In this document: positions 18,533 through 27,575 of the stretch, in pieces
How the letters are laid out: every line of letters begins with the position of its first letter
Numbering within the stretch: the first letter of the stretch is position 1
Notes under the pieces: model-generated
Seen by the model: only the letters and a program-made list of their open reading frames with translations
Databases searched by the model: none
Told to the model about the DNA's origin: nothing
Program-made: the position numbers and the translations under genes
From: Coprothermobacter proteolyticus DSM 5265
Lineage (GTDB): Bacteria; Coprothermobacterota; Coprothermobacteria; Coprothermobacterales; Coprothermobacteraceae
Assembly: GCF_000020945.1 (NCBI RefSeq)
Contig: NC_011295.1
Location: 744,001-808,000, forward strand
Reading direction: 5' to 3'
DNA: 64,000 nucleotides

Positions 18533-21013
18533 ATGTTTGATGATATATTCCAACAGTTTTTCGGAAACGAGTTTTCAGATTTGTTTCCAGAGTTTTTTGA
18601 AAGGAGAAAAAGAGATATAACAGATTATCTATCATCTTCTTCTTTGTCCATCTTGCAGAATGCAGCAAACCTAGCAGGGGCTGCTGGTTATGATGAACTT
18701 ACGCCTGAGCATTTGGCCTATGCTTTACTCCAATACGAGCCTTTGGCAAATGTACTTGTGGAACACGGCGTTAATGTCGAAAAGATAAAAGAAGAGCTAG
18801 AAGAAAGCCTAACCCCAAAGGGTGAGGCAGTTAGCGAGGTAACAGTTTCGCCGCAGCTTAAGTCGGTCCTAGAAAGAGCAGCAGATATGGCACGAAACAC
18901 ATTCCGTGGTGAGGCTACTCCGGAACAGCTCTTGTTTGCCATTCTAGAAGATGGAGGATATGCCGCAAGCATCTTAGAAAGAAACAACCTGAAGCTGAAC
19001 AATTTAATGGATATTATCGAGGAGGAAAGTCGCACACGTCCTTCTGCAGGTGCTTCACCTTACCAAAGAGGAACACAGACAGCGACCACGGAACTAGAAA
19101 AGTTCGGAAGAGATCTTACAGAGCTAGCTAGACAAGGGAAACTAGATCCTATAGTAGGTCGAGACTCCGAAATACAAAGGGTTCTGGAAATTCTTTCCCG
19201 TCGTACTAAGAATAATCCCATTCTAATAGGTGATGCTGGTGTTGGTAAAACGGCCATTGTAGAAGGCATTGCCCAGAGAATTGCCTCTGGGGATGTACCT
19301 GATGCTTTAAAAGGTAAAAGAGTAATCCAATTGGATATCGGTTCTCTGGTGGCTGGTACTAAGTACCGTGGCGAATTCGAGGAAAGAATGCAGAAAATAC
19401 TTGATGAGGTAATCAAGCAAAAGGACAAAATCATACTGTTCATAGATGAAATTCACACCATAATTGGCGCTGGCGGTGCAGAAGGCGCAGTAGATGCGTC
19501 GAATATGCTAAAACCTGCTTTGGCTCGCGGCGACCTACATGTCATAGGTGCAACAACCATAGATGAATATAGAAAGTACATTGAAAAGGACCCAGCTTTT
19601 GAAAGACGTTTCCAACCCGTGTATGTACCAGAGCCATCGTTAGAAGATACCATTGCCATACTAAAAGTTCTAAAAGACAAGCTTGAGGCGCACCATAAAG
19701 TAAAGATCACCGACAACGCGATAAAGGCTGCAGTTTATTTGTCTGATCGCTACATCTCAGACCGCCATCTACCTGACAAGGCTATTGATTTACTAGACGA
19801 AGCATGCGCAAAAGTACGGTTAAGAGCTTCAAGTGTTCCCAAAGAACTTAAAGAATTGGATCAAAAGATTGATGAATTGCAGAAGCAACTGAGGTCAGCT
19901 GTAGATGCTAATGAATTTGAAAAAGCTGCACAACTTCGAGACGAAATAGCCAAGCTCAAAGAGGAAAGAGAAGAGTTTGAAAAGAAGGTAAGGCACGCTT
20001 CCTCTAATGATCTTACAGTGACAGACCAAGAAGTAGCAGAGGTTGTGTCAGCGTGGACAGGAATTCCTGTAACCCAGCTAGAGGAAAGCGAAAAGGAAAA
20101 ACTAGCTAAACTGGAAGAAATTCTTCATCGTAGGGTAGTGGGCCAAGATGAAGCCATTTCTGCTGTAGCTCAGGCAATTAGGCGCGCTAGGACGGGCTTG
20201 AAGGATCCAAAGAGACCCATTGGCAGTTTCATATTCTTGGGTCCGACGGGCGTTGGTAAGACAGAACTGGCCAAAGCTTTAGCTGAAGTACTTTTTGGCG
20301 ATGAGTCGGCGCTAGTACGCTTTGACATGTCTGAATACATGGAGAAGCACACCGTAAGCAGACTCATAGGTTCTCCGCCTGGTTACGTGGGATATGAAGA
20401 GGGAGGGCAACTCACCGAAGCAGTTCGCAGGCGTCCTTACAGTGTCATCTTATTCGACGAAATCGAGAAGGCTCACCCCGATATTCACAATTTGTTGCTG
20501 CAAGTGTTAGATGATGGACGGCTCACCGACGCGAAGGGCCGTATCGTAGACTTTAAGAACACCATCATCATTATGACTAGCAACTTAGGAAGTCACATTC
20601 TAATGAATGCTGCTCAAGAGGGTAGGCCTTTTGAGGAAGCTGAAAAAGAAGTTATGGATCTGCTCAAGAGTTACTTCAGACCAGAATTCCTAAACAGGGT
20701 AGATGACATCGTGTTCTTCAAGCCGCTTACTATGGATGAAATAAAGGAGATCGCTAAGTTGCAGCTCTCATATGTGGCTCAGCGCCTTTCACAGCAACAG
20801 ATATACGTGGAATTTACTGATGCCGCCATAGAAAACCTTGCTAAGGTAGGGTTTGATCCAGAACTTGGAGCTAGGCCTCTTCGGAGAGCAATACAGAAAG
20901 AAATTGAGAACAGAATAGCCGAAAAAATGGTTCTAGGAGAAGTTGCGCCAGGTGACCACATAAAGGTGGATTTCAAAGAGGGAAGTTTCACCGTTCAGAA
21001 AATTAGTAGCTAA
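18533..21013 (+). CDS. Clp/Hsp100 AAA+ ATPase without ClpP-docking loop
   Basis: Hexameric unfoldase or disaggregase of 826 residues. An unusual Phe/Glu-rich extension (about 1-28, [14 protein letters not shown]) precedes the double Clp-N domain. AAA1 has Walker A GDAGVGKT near 234-241 and Walker B ILFIDEIH; a short UVR-type middle segment ([15 protein letters not shown]) follows; AAA2 has GPTGVGKT near 573-580. The UVR segment is ClpC-like, and there is no long ClpB coiled coil. The AAA2 loop that carries (I/V/L)GF in ClpC reads [18 protein letters not shown], with no such tripeptide, so ClpP binding is not expected. Its paralogue at 44282-46699 keeps IGF. AAAGGAGGTG precedes the ATG. Likely a ClpP-independent chaperone; function inferred. 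Confidence 0.93.
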   Translation: MFDDIFQQFFGNEFSDLFPEFFERRKRDITDYLSSSSLSILQNAANLAGAAGYDELTPEHLAYALLQYEPLANVLVEHGVNVEKIKEELEESLTPKGEAVSEVTVSPQLKSVLERAADMARNTFRGEATPEQLLFAILEDGGYAASILERNNLKLNNLMDIIEEESRTRPSAGASPYQRGTQTATTELEKFGRDLTELARQGKLDPIVGRDSEIQRVLEILSRRTKNNPILIGDAGVGKTAIVEGIAQRIASGDVPDALKGKRVIQLDIGSLVAGTKYRGEFEERMQKILDEVIKQKDKIILFIDEIHTIIGAGGAEGAVDASNMLKPALARGDLHVIGATTIDEYRKYIEKDPAFERRFQPVYVPEPSLEDTIAILKVLKDKLEAHHKVKITDNAIKAAVYLSDRYISDRHLPDKAIDLLDEACAKVRLRASSVPKELKELDQKIDELQKQLRSAVDANEFEKAAQLRDEIAKLKEEREEFEKKVRHASSNDLTVTDQEVAEVVSAWTGIPVTQLEESEKEKLAKLEEILHRRVVGQDEAISAVAQAIRRARTGLKDPKRPIGSFIFLGPTGVGKTELAKALAEVLFGDESALVRFDMSEYMEKHTVSRLIGSPPGYVGYEEGGQLTEAVRRRPYSVILFDEIEKAHPDIHNLLLQVLDDGRLTDAKGRIVDFKNTIIIMTSNLGSHILMNAAQEGRPFEEAEKEVMDLLKSYFRPEFLNRVDDIVFFKPLTMDEIKEIAKLQLSYVAQRLSQQQIYVEFTDAAIENLAKVGFDPELGARPLRRAIQKEIENRIAEKMVLGEVAPGDHIKVDFKEGSFTVQKISS

Positions 21014-21017
21014 GCTT

Positions 21018-21082
21018 TTTTCCCAGCTTGGACCAGCGTAATAAAGACTTGAACGCGGTTCAGGCTGGGAAATTCTTTTTTA
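21018..21082 (+). terminator. Probable terminator after the Clp ATPase gene
   Basis: TTTCCCAGCTTGGA and TTCAGGCTGGGAAA can pair as an outer stem of about 9-12 bases with a loop of roughly 35 bases, followed by ATTCTTTTTT. The large loop is unusual, but the position and U tract fit termination. Confidence 0.65.
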
Positions 21083-21119
21083 ATAACTATGTGGTATTAT
21101 GAACAAAAGAGGTGGGAAG

Positions 21120-22238
21120 ATGCTTGTAGATTTAAAAGAGTTTTCTATGGCTGAAATTCTTGGTATTGCTGAAAAATCCAGAGGTGACTTGGTTACTCTA
21201 AGAATGACAGATCCACATCTTTTCATGGTGTACGGCGACGGTCATGTTATCTACGCATCCTACCGAAAGCTCTTAGGAGAAGAGGCGTTTCTTTCCGCTT
21301 TGTTACTTGATGAGGGTGTTGTGGAAATAACACATTTGGCCCTAGACATAAGGATCAGGCCAAATATTACCTATGTTTACGACGAGTTGCTTCAAGAAGG
21401 TTCAAAAAGAGTGGAAGAATTCAGATCCATGATGGCACAGCTTGGGTCTTTGAAAGTTGTCCCTAAGGTCTGCAGACAGCTTAAAGTAGAGGAATTGTGC
21501 ATAAATGCGTTACACTGGGGGATCATAGTTGGCGCGTTCAAAGGTTTAACTGTTTACTATCTTGCTGATGTTCTTCGGGTTTCAGAGTACGACTTAGCCA
21601 AGGCTGCACTAGATTTAGTGAATGTGGGCGCTATAACAATGTCTGAAGGGAGTCATGAACCTGTTGTTGAATCTGTCTTAGTTGAAAAAAGATCCTTAGG
21701 AAGCCAGCGACTTAGTGAAGTTAAAAAGCCAATACATCAGGTAAAGGAGGGGTTGGGGACAACTCTCCTAGTTGGCCAACCCCATGGGAGACTTAAGGAG
21801 ATTGATTTCGCAGAGGAGAATGTTAAATCAGAATCTGCAAATAATCCTAAAGGTGTGCCTATAAAAACACCTGAGAACAAAAAAGCCACGCTCCATACGA
21901 AATTACCTGACTCAAATGGTATTGAAGTCACAGTGACTGTACTTCCATTCGGGGCCAGCCTAGGAACTAGTGATACCATTGATGACGGTTGTTTGGCTTT
22001 AAATGCCGACCTGTTTCAGATGATTCAACAGTCAGTAGGTGAGAACTCAACTCAGGCTTACATATTAAACCCCGAGAAAGAAGACATAGAACCTCTCTTG
22101 GTTAGATTAGTCCCAACTAAACAAGTTCTGTCAGCTGCATTGACAGTAGGTGCTTTTTTAAAGCTAGGAGCAAGAAACGGCCAAACTGTGAAGGTCTTGC
22201 CACTAACAACAAATTCTTCAAACAGTAAAGAGGAATAA
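21120..22238 (+). CDS. PATAN/DUF4388-like regulatory protein, paralogue A
   Basis: Function unknown. The 372-residue protein has three parts. Residues 1-95 (MLVDLKEFSMAEILGIAEKS, GDGHVIYASYRKLLGEEAF, EGVVEITH) resemble the PATAN/DUF4388 pattern. Residues about 100-200 look like a winged helix (HWGIIVGAFKGLTVYYLADV, LAKAALDLVNVGAIT). A low-complexity linker leads to a C-terminal beta-rich domain of about 105 residues (VTVTVLPFG ... NGQTVKVLPL). The frame opens at ATG 21099, but ATG 21120 has AGAGGTGGG just upstream and aligns with the start of paralogue B, which follows after 3 bases. Cytosolic; no membrane segment. Identification of the domains is by eye. Confidence 0.85.
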   Translation: MLVDLKEFSMAEILGIAEKSRGDLVTLRMTDPHLFMVYGDGHVIYASYRKLLGEEAFLSALLLDEGVVEITHLALDIRIRPNITYVYDELLQEGSKRVEEFRSMMAQLGSLKVVPKVCRQLKVEELCINALHWGIIVGAFKGLTVYYLADVLRVSEYDLAKAALDLVNVGAITMSEGSHEPVVESVLVEKRSLGSQRLSEVKKPIHQVKEGLGTTLLVGQPHGRLKEIDFAEENVKSESANNPKGVPIKTPENKKATLHTKLPDSNGIEVTVTVLPFGASLGTSDTIDDGCLALNADLFQMIQQSVGENSTQAYILNPEKEDIEPLLVRLVPTKQVLSAALTVGAFLKLGARNGQTVKVLPLTTNSSNSKEE

Positions 22239-22241
22239 AGT

Positions 22242-23300
22242 ATGAAGGCATCTCTTTCCGAGTTTAGTATGGCTGAACTCATGGGATTAGCGAGAAGAGC
22301 CAAAGACAAAGTTGTTGCTCTAAAAATGGAAGATCCATTTGTGAGGATAATTTTCGAAGCGGGAGAGCCTGTTTTTGCTGTCTACAGAGGTCTAAAGGGT
22401 AGGGAAGCCTTTTTGGCGTCAATGTTTGTTGAAGATGGTGAAGTAGAAATAACTCCCATAGTAACTCAGGCTAAGATTAGAAGCAATTTGGATGCGTCTT
22501 TTGACCAGCTGCTAAGTGAATTCGCTTCTGAACAAGAAGTTTACGCGGAGGCTCGTTCTTTGATCGATAATCTAGATAACACAGTTGGCGCCACCCTTGC
22601 GATAGAAAAGGATGAGACGATACGCGTGGGTCAAAAAGAATGGAGTGTCCTCATTTCACTGTTAAAGGGACTAACTCTTAAAGAAGCTGCTGTAGATTCT
22701 GGCACTGCTGAATACATAGTTGTTGAAACGGTCTCGAACTTCCTTAGACTAGGCCTATTGTCGGTGAATACTTTTAAGCAAACTGAAGATGAGCAGGCGT
22801 TTACGCAGGAAATTGCTAACCAATCTTCGCAAATCGATTCGTCAGTAGCTACGCTAGATGCAGATGTTGATGCCATGAGTTGTGATGTATTAGAAAACAA
22901 TGTGGAATTTACTGATACCCAGACTTTTCAGGCTGAATCTAACATTAAAGAAGGTATAGTAGAGGACCGGCACCACAGCGCTCAGCTAGTAGAGGATTTC
23001 GAACTAAAGGTTACGATGCTTCCTATTATAAGCGACTTCCTAGATAACCCCGAGATTGATGACGAAACTATAGTAATTAACGAAGCACTGTTTCAAGATC
23101 TTGTAGCACGATGTGGTCGAAGTTTTGGCCGCTGTATGGTTAGCAATTTGAAGGACGAGCACACTGACCCCTTGATAATGAAGATATATGTCCATAGTGC
23201 TGTAGAGGAAACTGCTATAAGCACTGCGGCGCTTTTCAGACTGAAAGTGTGGAGTGGCTCAGCCGTGAGGGTAAAGCCACTATTTGAGGAAATTGGTTAA
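22242..23300 (+). CDS. PATAN/DUF4388-like regulatory protein, paralogue B
   Basis: Tandem paralogue of the preceding gene, with the same three-part plan in 352 residues. The N-terminus (MKASLSEFSMAELMGLARRA, GEPVFAVYRGLKGREAF, DGEVEITP) and the C-terminal domain (LKVTMLPIISDF, EIDDETIVINEALFQDLV, SGSAVRVKPL) align clearly with paralogue A, whereas the linker (about 185-245) is unrelated and rich in Asp, Gln and Ser. The middle winged-helix-like part reads EWSVLISLLKGLTLKEAAV, then FLRLGLLSV. The pair forms its own operon between terminators. Divergence after duplication, perhaps forming a heteromer, is inferred. Confidence 0.85.
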   Translation: MKASLSEFSMAELMGLARRAKDKVVALKMEDPFVRIIFEAGEPVFAVYRGLKGREAFLASMFVEDGEVEITPIVTQAKIRSNLDASFDQLLSEFASEQEVYAEARSLIDNLDNTVGATLAIEKDETIRVGQKEWSVLISLLKGLTLKEAAVDSGTAEYIVVETVSNFLRLGLLSVNTFKQTEDEQAFTQEIANQSSQIDSSVATLDADVDAMSCDVLENNVEFTDTQTFQAESNIKEGIVEDRHHSAQLVEDFELKVTMLPIISDFLDNPEIDDETIVINEALFQDLVARCGRSFGRCMVSNLKDEHTDPLIMKIYVHSAVEETAISTAALFRLKVWSGSAVRVKPLFEEIG

Positions 23301-23358
23301 CCATCATGCGTATTTTTCGTTCATTTATCGCTTCCGATAATGTGCATTATGTTTCAAA

Positions 23359-23400
23359 AAAGAGGGCCTGGAGTCCCGCTTTGAGCTCCAAGCCCTCTTT
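23359..23400. terminator. Bidirectional terminator
   Basis: AAAGAGGGCCTGGAG and CTCCAAGCCCTCTTT pair (one bulge) around a 12-base loop, between the convergent PATAN-like pair and the PTS genes. A and T runs flank both arms. Confidence 0.88.
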
Positions 23401-23420
23401 GCCGCTAGTTTTTCGCTCTC

Positions 23421-23723
23421 TTATTTCTGAAGCTCTTCGAGCGCCTGCTGAAGCTTTTCTTTCATTTCATTAGCGTCAACGTAGTTCTTTATGAGAACAA
23501 GTTTTTCTTTTGAGCTAGAAAAAGAACTTGCAAATTCGGGTGAAGTCACTACAATGTCCGCACTTTGAGATTTGGCACTGCTTACGTCTGAAACATTAAC
23601 AATGGCGCTGATACCAAGTTCCTTTAAGACCTTTTCAATTGTCATTTTTAGAACAACACCAGAACCCAAACCCATACCACATACAGCCAGTATTGATAGT
23701 TTCTTACCTTGGTTTAAAGACAT
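23421..23723 (-). CDS. ulaB: PTS IIB component, ascorbate/lactose type
   Basis: Phosphocarrier domain of a sugar PTS, 100 residues. The phospho-accepting cysteine is Cys15 in ILAVCGMGLGSG, the P-loop typical of UlaB/SgaB. It is 12 bases downstream of the UlaA-like membrane component. No IIA, HPr or enzyme I gene is in the window, and no catabolic ula gene (UlaD/E/F) is adjacent, so cargo and phosphate source are unknown. The gene name reflects family similarity only. Confidence 0.88.
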   Translation of the reverse strand: MSLNQGKKLSILAVCGMGLGSGVVLKMTIEKVLKELGISAIVNVSDVSSAKSQSADIVVTSPEFASSFSSSKEKLVLIKNYVDANEMKEKLQQALEELQK

Positions 23724-23735
23724 TAAGAATTCCTC

Positions 23736-25091
23736 CTATGCTACTGATTTCCTCGCGCGGACAGAAACAATACTAGCAATAGCCAGAAGTACCACGCTTA
23801 CTAAGATTATACCTAAGTAAGCCCCGGTAGTGCCTAATCTTGATATGCTTCCGCCTAGAATACCAGCCCAGCAAAAATCACTATCTCCAAAGGTTGTATT
23901 GGCTAACCCAAGGTTACCCATGAATGACAGCAGCAAGGCTGGTAAGAACGTTATCAAAAGCCCGTTCACGAAAGATCCCACAACAGCACCTGTTAGTCCT
24001 CCTGTAGAGTTGCCATAAACCCCTGCTGTACCACCGTCAAAAAAGTGTGGAATCATGCCTGGGATAATCAATGCTAGTCCCAAGGGGCCCACCAAAAACA
24101 TACCCACAATTCCACCTATGACACTGAATATGAACCCAATAACTACAGCATTCGGAGCATAAGGAAATACCGTGGGACAGTCAAGTGCAGGTACCGCGTT
24201 TGGAATTAAACTCTGAGCAATACCTTGGAAAGCTGGTACCAATTCAGCGAGTATCATCCTTACACCATAGATAATGATACCTATGGCAGCTCCAAATGTT
24301 AGGCCTTGCATAATTGCATACATAATGTAATTTCCACCCTCGGCGAACTCCTCAAGTACGGCTGGTCCCGCCATTAACGCAAGAAATACGTAAATTATTA
24401 TCATGACCACGCTAGTAATAACCAAGGGTTCCTTTAAGAAAGAGAGGTTCTCTGGCACCTTTATGTCTTCTGTGGACCGACTCCCCTTCCCCACTAAGCC
24501 GCCTATGAGTGCGGAAACTAGATATCCTAGTGAGTTGTAGTGACCTAAAGCAAAACCAGCATCATTAGTGAGTTTCTTAGTAAACGGATGCAACAGAGCT
24601 GGCATAACGGTGGCTATGGTACCTTGAAGAATGGCTCCCAAGATGATCAAATTTGCCCCTTTTATACCTGCGCTGCCAATAACCACAGCTAAAACTGTAG
24701 CCATGTAAAGCAAATGATGCCCTGTTAAGAAAACAAATTTAGCAGGCGTAATCAAAGCAAATATAAGGTTCACAACGAAACCAAGTGCCATTATGGCAGC
24801 CACTTCTGTGGCAAAGTCCTTAAGTGCAAGCGCTACAATTGCTTCGTTTGTGGGAATTACACCGTGAAGGTTGAACGCCTCCTTTACCATAACTTCCAAT
24901 GGGCCCAATGTGGAAATGACCACGCTGGCTCCAGCAGACAGAATGAGAAAACCCAAAATGGTCTTTACCGTGCCACTAAGTACATCACTAAAGGATTTTC
25001 TCAAAGCCACAAGCCCGACAAAGGACATCAAACCTACTAATAATGCAGGTTTGCTGAGAATCTCGTTGACAATAAAGTTTAAAACAGACAT
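23736..25091 (-). CDS. ulaA: PTS IIC membrane component, UlaA/SgaT family
   Basis: Polytopic membrane transporter of 451 residues with about eleven hydrophobic segments, family SgaT/UlaA. Recognisable stretches are FLTGHHLLYMATV, GFALGHYNSLGYL, PHFFDGGTAGVYGNSTGG and LDCPTVFPYAPNAV. In E. coli the family carries ascorbate, but many members have unknown substrates. GAGGAGGTCAGTTA precedes the ATG. A -10 box at 25140-25145 probably drives ulaA-ulaB, divergently from the dehydrogenase operon. Confidence 0.92.
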   Translation of the reverse strand: MSVLNFIVNEILSKPALLVGLMSFVGLVALRKSFSDVLSGTVKTILGFLILSAGASVVISTLGPLEVMVKEAFNLHGVIPTNEAIVALALKDFATEVAAIMALGFVVNLIFALITPAKFVFLTGHHLLYMATVLAVVIGSAGIKGANLIILGAILQGTIATVMPALLHPFTKKLTNDAGFALGHYNSLGYLVSALIGGLVGKGSRSTEDIKVPENLSFLKEPLVITSVVMIIIYVFLALMAGPAVLEEFAEGGNYIMYAIMQGLTFGAAIGIIIYGVRMILAELVPAFQGIAQSLIPNAVPALDCPTVFPYAPNAVVIGFIFSVIGGIVGMFLVGPLGLALIIPGMIPHFFDGGTAGVYGNSTGGLTGAVVGSFVNGLLITFLPALLLSFMGNLGLANTTFGDSDFCWAGILGGSISRLGTTGAYLGIILVSVVLLAIASIVSVRARKSVA

Positions 25092-25139
25092 TAACTGACC
25101 TCCTCCTCATATCTATTCCAGCAAGAACTGGTTAAGAAC

Positions 25140-25145
25140 ATTATA
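25140..25145 (-). promoter_or_regulatory. -10 box for the ulaA-ulaB operon
   Basis: TATAAT on the - strand with a weak TTAAGG-like -35 at 17 bases. On the + strand of the same spacer, TTGACT and GATAAT with a 16-base gap (about 25188-25215) may drive acoA. Confidence 0.45.
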
Positions 25146-25271
25146 CACTGAAGCTTATCTTTCCTTAAGTGACAGTTTTCCGTATTTTGACTGTTTCTAT
25201 TGTGCAAAGATAATTATGCCTGCTTTCTTCAACTTTGTGCTATCATTTTCCATAGGAGGTGATACTGAATC

Positions 25272-26267
25272 ATGGAGATTTCTGAGCAGGTACTATTATC
25301 TTTGTACAGAACCATGTATAAGATTCGGTACTACGAAGAAACACTGGGTAAGATTTACTACGAAGGCAAATCCCCCATTTTCGACATTTCTGCAGGACCC
25401 ATTCCAGGTGAGTTGCACCTTTCTAGCGGTCAAGAATCCTCCGCTGTGGGTGTCTGTGCTCATTTGAAGCCGGAAGATGCAGTGGTAGGGACCCACCGTA
25501 TCCACCACTTCGCCATTGCAAAAGGCGTGGATCTTAGAGCCATGACCGCCGAAATCTTTGGAAAACGCACGGGGCTGTCTGCTGGCAAAGGTGGACATAT
25601 GCACCTGTTTGACCCAAAGGTGAATTTTAGCTGTAGCGGTATTGTGGGCGCAAGTTTTCCTCAAGCGGTAGGTGTAGGCATTGCTGCCAAACAGCAAGGA
25701 GCTGACTATATTGCTGTGGCAGTTGGTGGAGAAGGTGCTGCAAATCAAGGTACGTTCCATGAATCCCTAAACTTAGCAGCGCTCTGGAAGCTACCTGTGA
25801 TCTTCGTAATCGAAGACAACTCTTGGGCTATATCAGTACCAAAGGATAAATCTACGTCCCTTTCAAGAAACAGTGAAAGAGCTAAAGCGTATGGCATTCC
25901 TGGGGTGTATGTGGATGGTAAAGACGTCGTTGCTGTGTACGAGGTAGCCAAGGAAGCAGTCGACAGGGCTAGAAATGGCGAAGGGCCCAGTCTCATTGAA
26001 ATAAAAGTTTATAGGCTAAGGGGACACTTTGAAGGTGACGCACAGATTTACAGATCAAAAGAAGACTTAGAAAAAGCCATGAATAATGACCCGGTGAAGT
26101 ATTTGGAAAAACAATTACTTGATAGAAATTTAGTTAGTGAAGAAGAACTGCAGAATCTGCAAAAAGCTATAATGGCTGAGATAGATGAAATTATCGAGTA
26201 CGCGAGACAAAGCGAGTACCCCGAGGAGCATGAAGCTCTTGAAAATGTTTTCATAGGGGGTGAGTAG
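25272..26267 (+). CDS. acoA: 2-oxoacid/acetoin dehydrogenase E1 alpha subunit
   Basis: Thiamine-diphosphate-dependent E1 alpha subunit of 331 residues. The ThDP-binding motif appears as GGEGAANQGTFHE near 153-165; GKGGHMHLFD and YRLRGHFEGD are the other family landmarks. AGGAGGTGAT lies upstream of the ATG. AcoX at 28270-29262 favours an acetoin dehydrogenase rather than pyruvate dehydrogenase, but E1 sequences alone do not settle the substrate. It is followed by acoB after one base, then by a free lipoyl protein; E2 core is on the opposite strand. Confidence 0.92.
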   Translation: MEISEQVLLSLYRTMYKIRYYEETLGKIYYEGKSPIFDISAGPIPGELHLSSGQESSAVGVCAHLKPEDAVVGTHRIHHFAIAKGVDLRAMTAEIFGKRTGLSAGKGGHMHLFDPKVNFSCSGIVGASFPQAVGVGIAAKQQGADYIAVAVGGEGAANQGTFHESLNLAALWKLPVIFVIEDNSWAISVPKDKSTSLSRNSERAKAYGIPGVYVDGKDVVAVYEVAKEAVDRARNGEGPSLIEIKVYRLRGHFEGDAQIYRSKEDLEKAMNNDPVKYLEKQLLDRNLVSEEELQNLQKAIMAEIDEIIEYARQSEYPEEHEALENVFIGGE

Positions 26268-26268
26268 A

Positions 26269-27279
26269 ATGGCAAGAAAGCTACCCATGTACATGGCTAT
26301 AGCGGAAGCAATTGCGCAGGAAATGGAGCGCGACAGCTCAGTATTTGTTATGGGTGAAGACATTGGAGCATATGGTGGCATATTCGGAGCCACCACCGGA
26401 CTTCTTGATAAGTTCGGCCCCGACCGAGTAAAGGATACGCCTATAAGTGAATCTGCCTTCATAGGAGGAGCTTTAGGTGCTGCTTCAAAGGGAATGAGGC
26501 CAGTTGTAGAGCTTATGTTTGTGGACTTCTTTGGTGTCGCTATGGATCAAATATACAACCACATCGCCAAAGTCACCTACATGTCCAATGGAAATGTAAA
26601 GGTTCCAGTGGTAATTATGACTGCCATAGGAGCTGGATATAGCGATGCTGCACAACATTCTCAAACCTTGTATGGTATTTTTGCACATGTACCCGGACTA
26701 AAGGTGGTTGTTCCGTCCAACTCTTATGATGCAAAAGGTCTTATGATATCAGCTATAAGGGACGATAACCCAGTCATGTATTTCTTCCACAAAGGACTCC
26801 AAGGGCTCGGTTGGATGCCTTCACCTGAGGAGGCAGCTGTAGAAGTTCCAGAAGAACCTTATACTATTCCCTTTGGGCAAGCTAAGATCGTCCGTGAAGG
26901 TGGCGACATTACCATAGTTACCGCGTCTAGGATGGTATATGAAGCACTGTGGGCTGCACAGGAACTGGACAAAGAAGGAATAAGCGTTGAAATTATTGAT
27001 CTTCGAACACTTGTGCCCCTTGACAAGCAAACCATTCTGAACTCCGTTGCAAAAACTGGCAGGCTCCTAGTTGTAGATGAGGATTATCTAAGCTATGGAT
27101 TAACTGGAGAAATAATCGCGGTGGTAGCTGAAAGTGGTTTAGCTAGCCTTAAAGTGCCTCCAAGAAGAATAGCTGTACCTGATGTGCCACTACCCTACAG
27201 CAGACCTCTGGAAAAGTTCGTGTTGCCATCTAAAGACAAGATTGTCAAACTTGTAAAAGAAATGTGTGAGGAGAGTTAA
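26269..27279 (+). CDS. acoB: 2-oxoacid/acetoin dehydrogenase E1 beta subunit
   Basis: Transketolase-like E1 beta subunit (336 residues) that pairs with AcoA. Landmarks are the N-terminal AIAEAIAQEMERD and FVMGEDIGAYGG with its ThDP-contacting Glu, then RPVVELMFVDF, the central DAAQHSQTLYGIFAHVPGLK and the C-terminal transketolase domain (IIDLRTLVPLD). The frame opens at GTG 26260, but ATG 26269 has AGGGGGTGAG upstream and begins one base after the acoA stop. Usual family length. Confidence 0.93.
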   Translation: MARKLPMYMAIAEAIAQEMERDSSVFVMGEDIGAYGGIFGATTGLLDKFGPDRVKDTPISESAFIGGALGAASKGMRPVVELMFVDFFGVAMDQIYNHIAKVTYMSNGNVKVPVVIMTAIGAGYSDAAQHSQTLYGIFAHVPGLKVVVPSNSYDAKGLMISAIRDDNPVMYFFHKGLQGLGWMPSPEEAAVEVPEEPYTIPFGQAKIVREGGDITIVTASRMVYEALWAAQELDKEGISVEIIDLRTLVPLDKQTILNSVAKTGRLLVVDEDYLSYGLTGEIIAVVAESGLASLKVPPRRIAVPDVPLPYSRPLEKFVLPSKDKIVKLVKEMCEES

Positions 27280-27280
27280 T

Positions 27281-27508
27281 ATGGTGGAAATAAAAGTACC
27301 TGTCATTAGTACCGAAGGCAAAGTAGGTTACGTAGTTAGGTGGTATAAGAATGATGGTGATGAAGTAAAAGAGGGTGAAGAAATAGCCGAGGTTATGATT
27401 GAAAAAACCACGCTGCACATACAGGCTCCTCTATCGGGAAAATTGAAAATCGTTAAGAATCCAAACGAGGAAGTCCGCGAAGGAGAAATCATCGGATACA
27501 TAGAATAG
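27281..27508 (+). CDS. Stand-alone lipoyl domain protein of the dehydrogenase complex
   Basis: A 75-residue protein consisting of a single biotinyl/lipoyl domain: KVPVISTEGKVGYVVRWY, DGDEVKEGEEIAEVMIEKTT with the predicted lipoylated Lys42, and LSGKLKIV ... VREGEIIGYIE. In ordinary E2 proteins this domain is fused to the peripheral-binding and acyltransferase domains; here those are encoded separately at 29320-30105. The frame opens at GTG 27266 within acoB, but ATG 27281 with GAGGAGAG upstream starts the domain cleanly one base after the acoB stop. It presumably acts as a mobile acyl carrier like GcvH. Confidence 0.92.
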   Translation: MVEIKVPVISTEGKVGYVVRWYKNDGDEVKEGEEIAEVMIEKTTLHIQAPLSGKLKIVKNPNEEVREGEIIGYIE

Positions 27509-27530
27509 CACCCTACAGGAAACAAAGCAA

Positions 27531-27575
27531 AGCAGGAGACGGGACCTTCAATACACCAAAGTCCCCTCTCCTGCT
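27531..27575. terminator. Bidirectional terminator between the two aco operons
   Basis: AGCAGGAGACGGGAC and GTCCCCTCTCCTGCT pair over about 15 bases with one mismatch around a loop of some 14 bases. The distal arm overlaps the lplA stop codon. It separates the convergent acoAB-lipoyl and acoC-acoX-lplA units. Confidence 0.8.
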
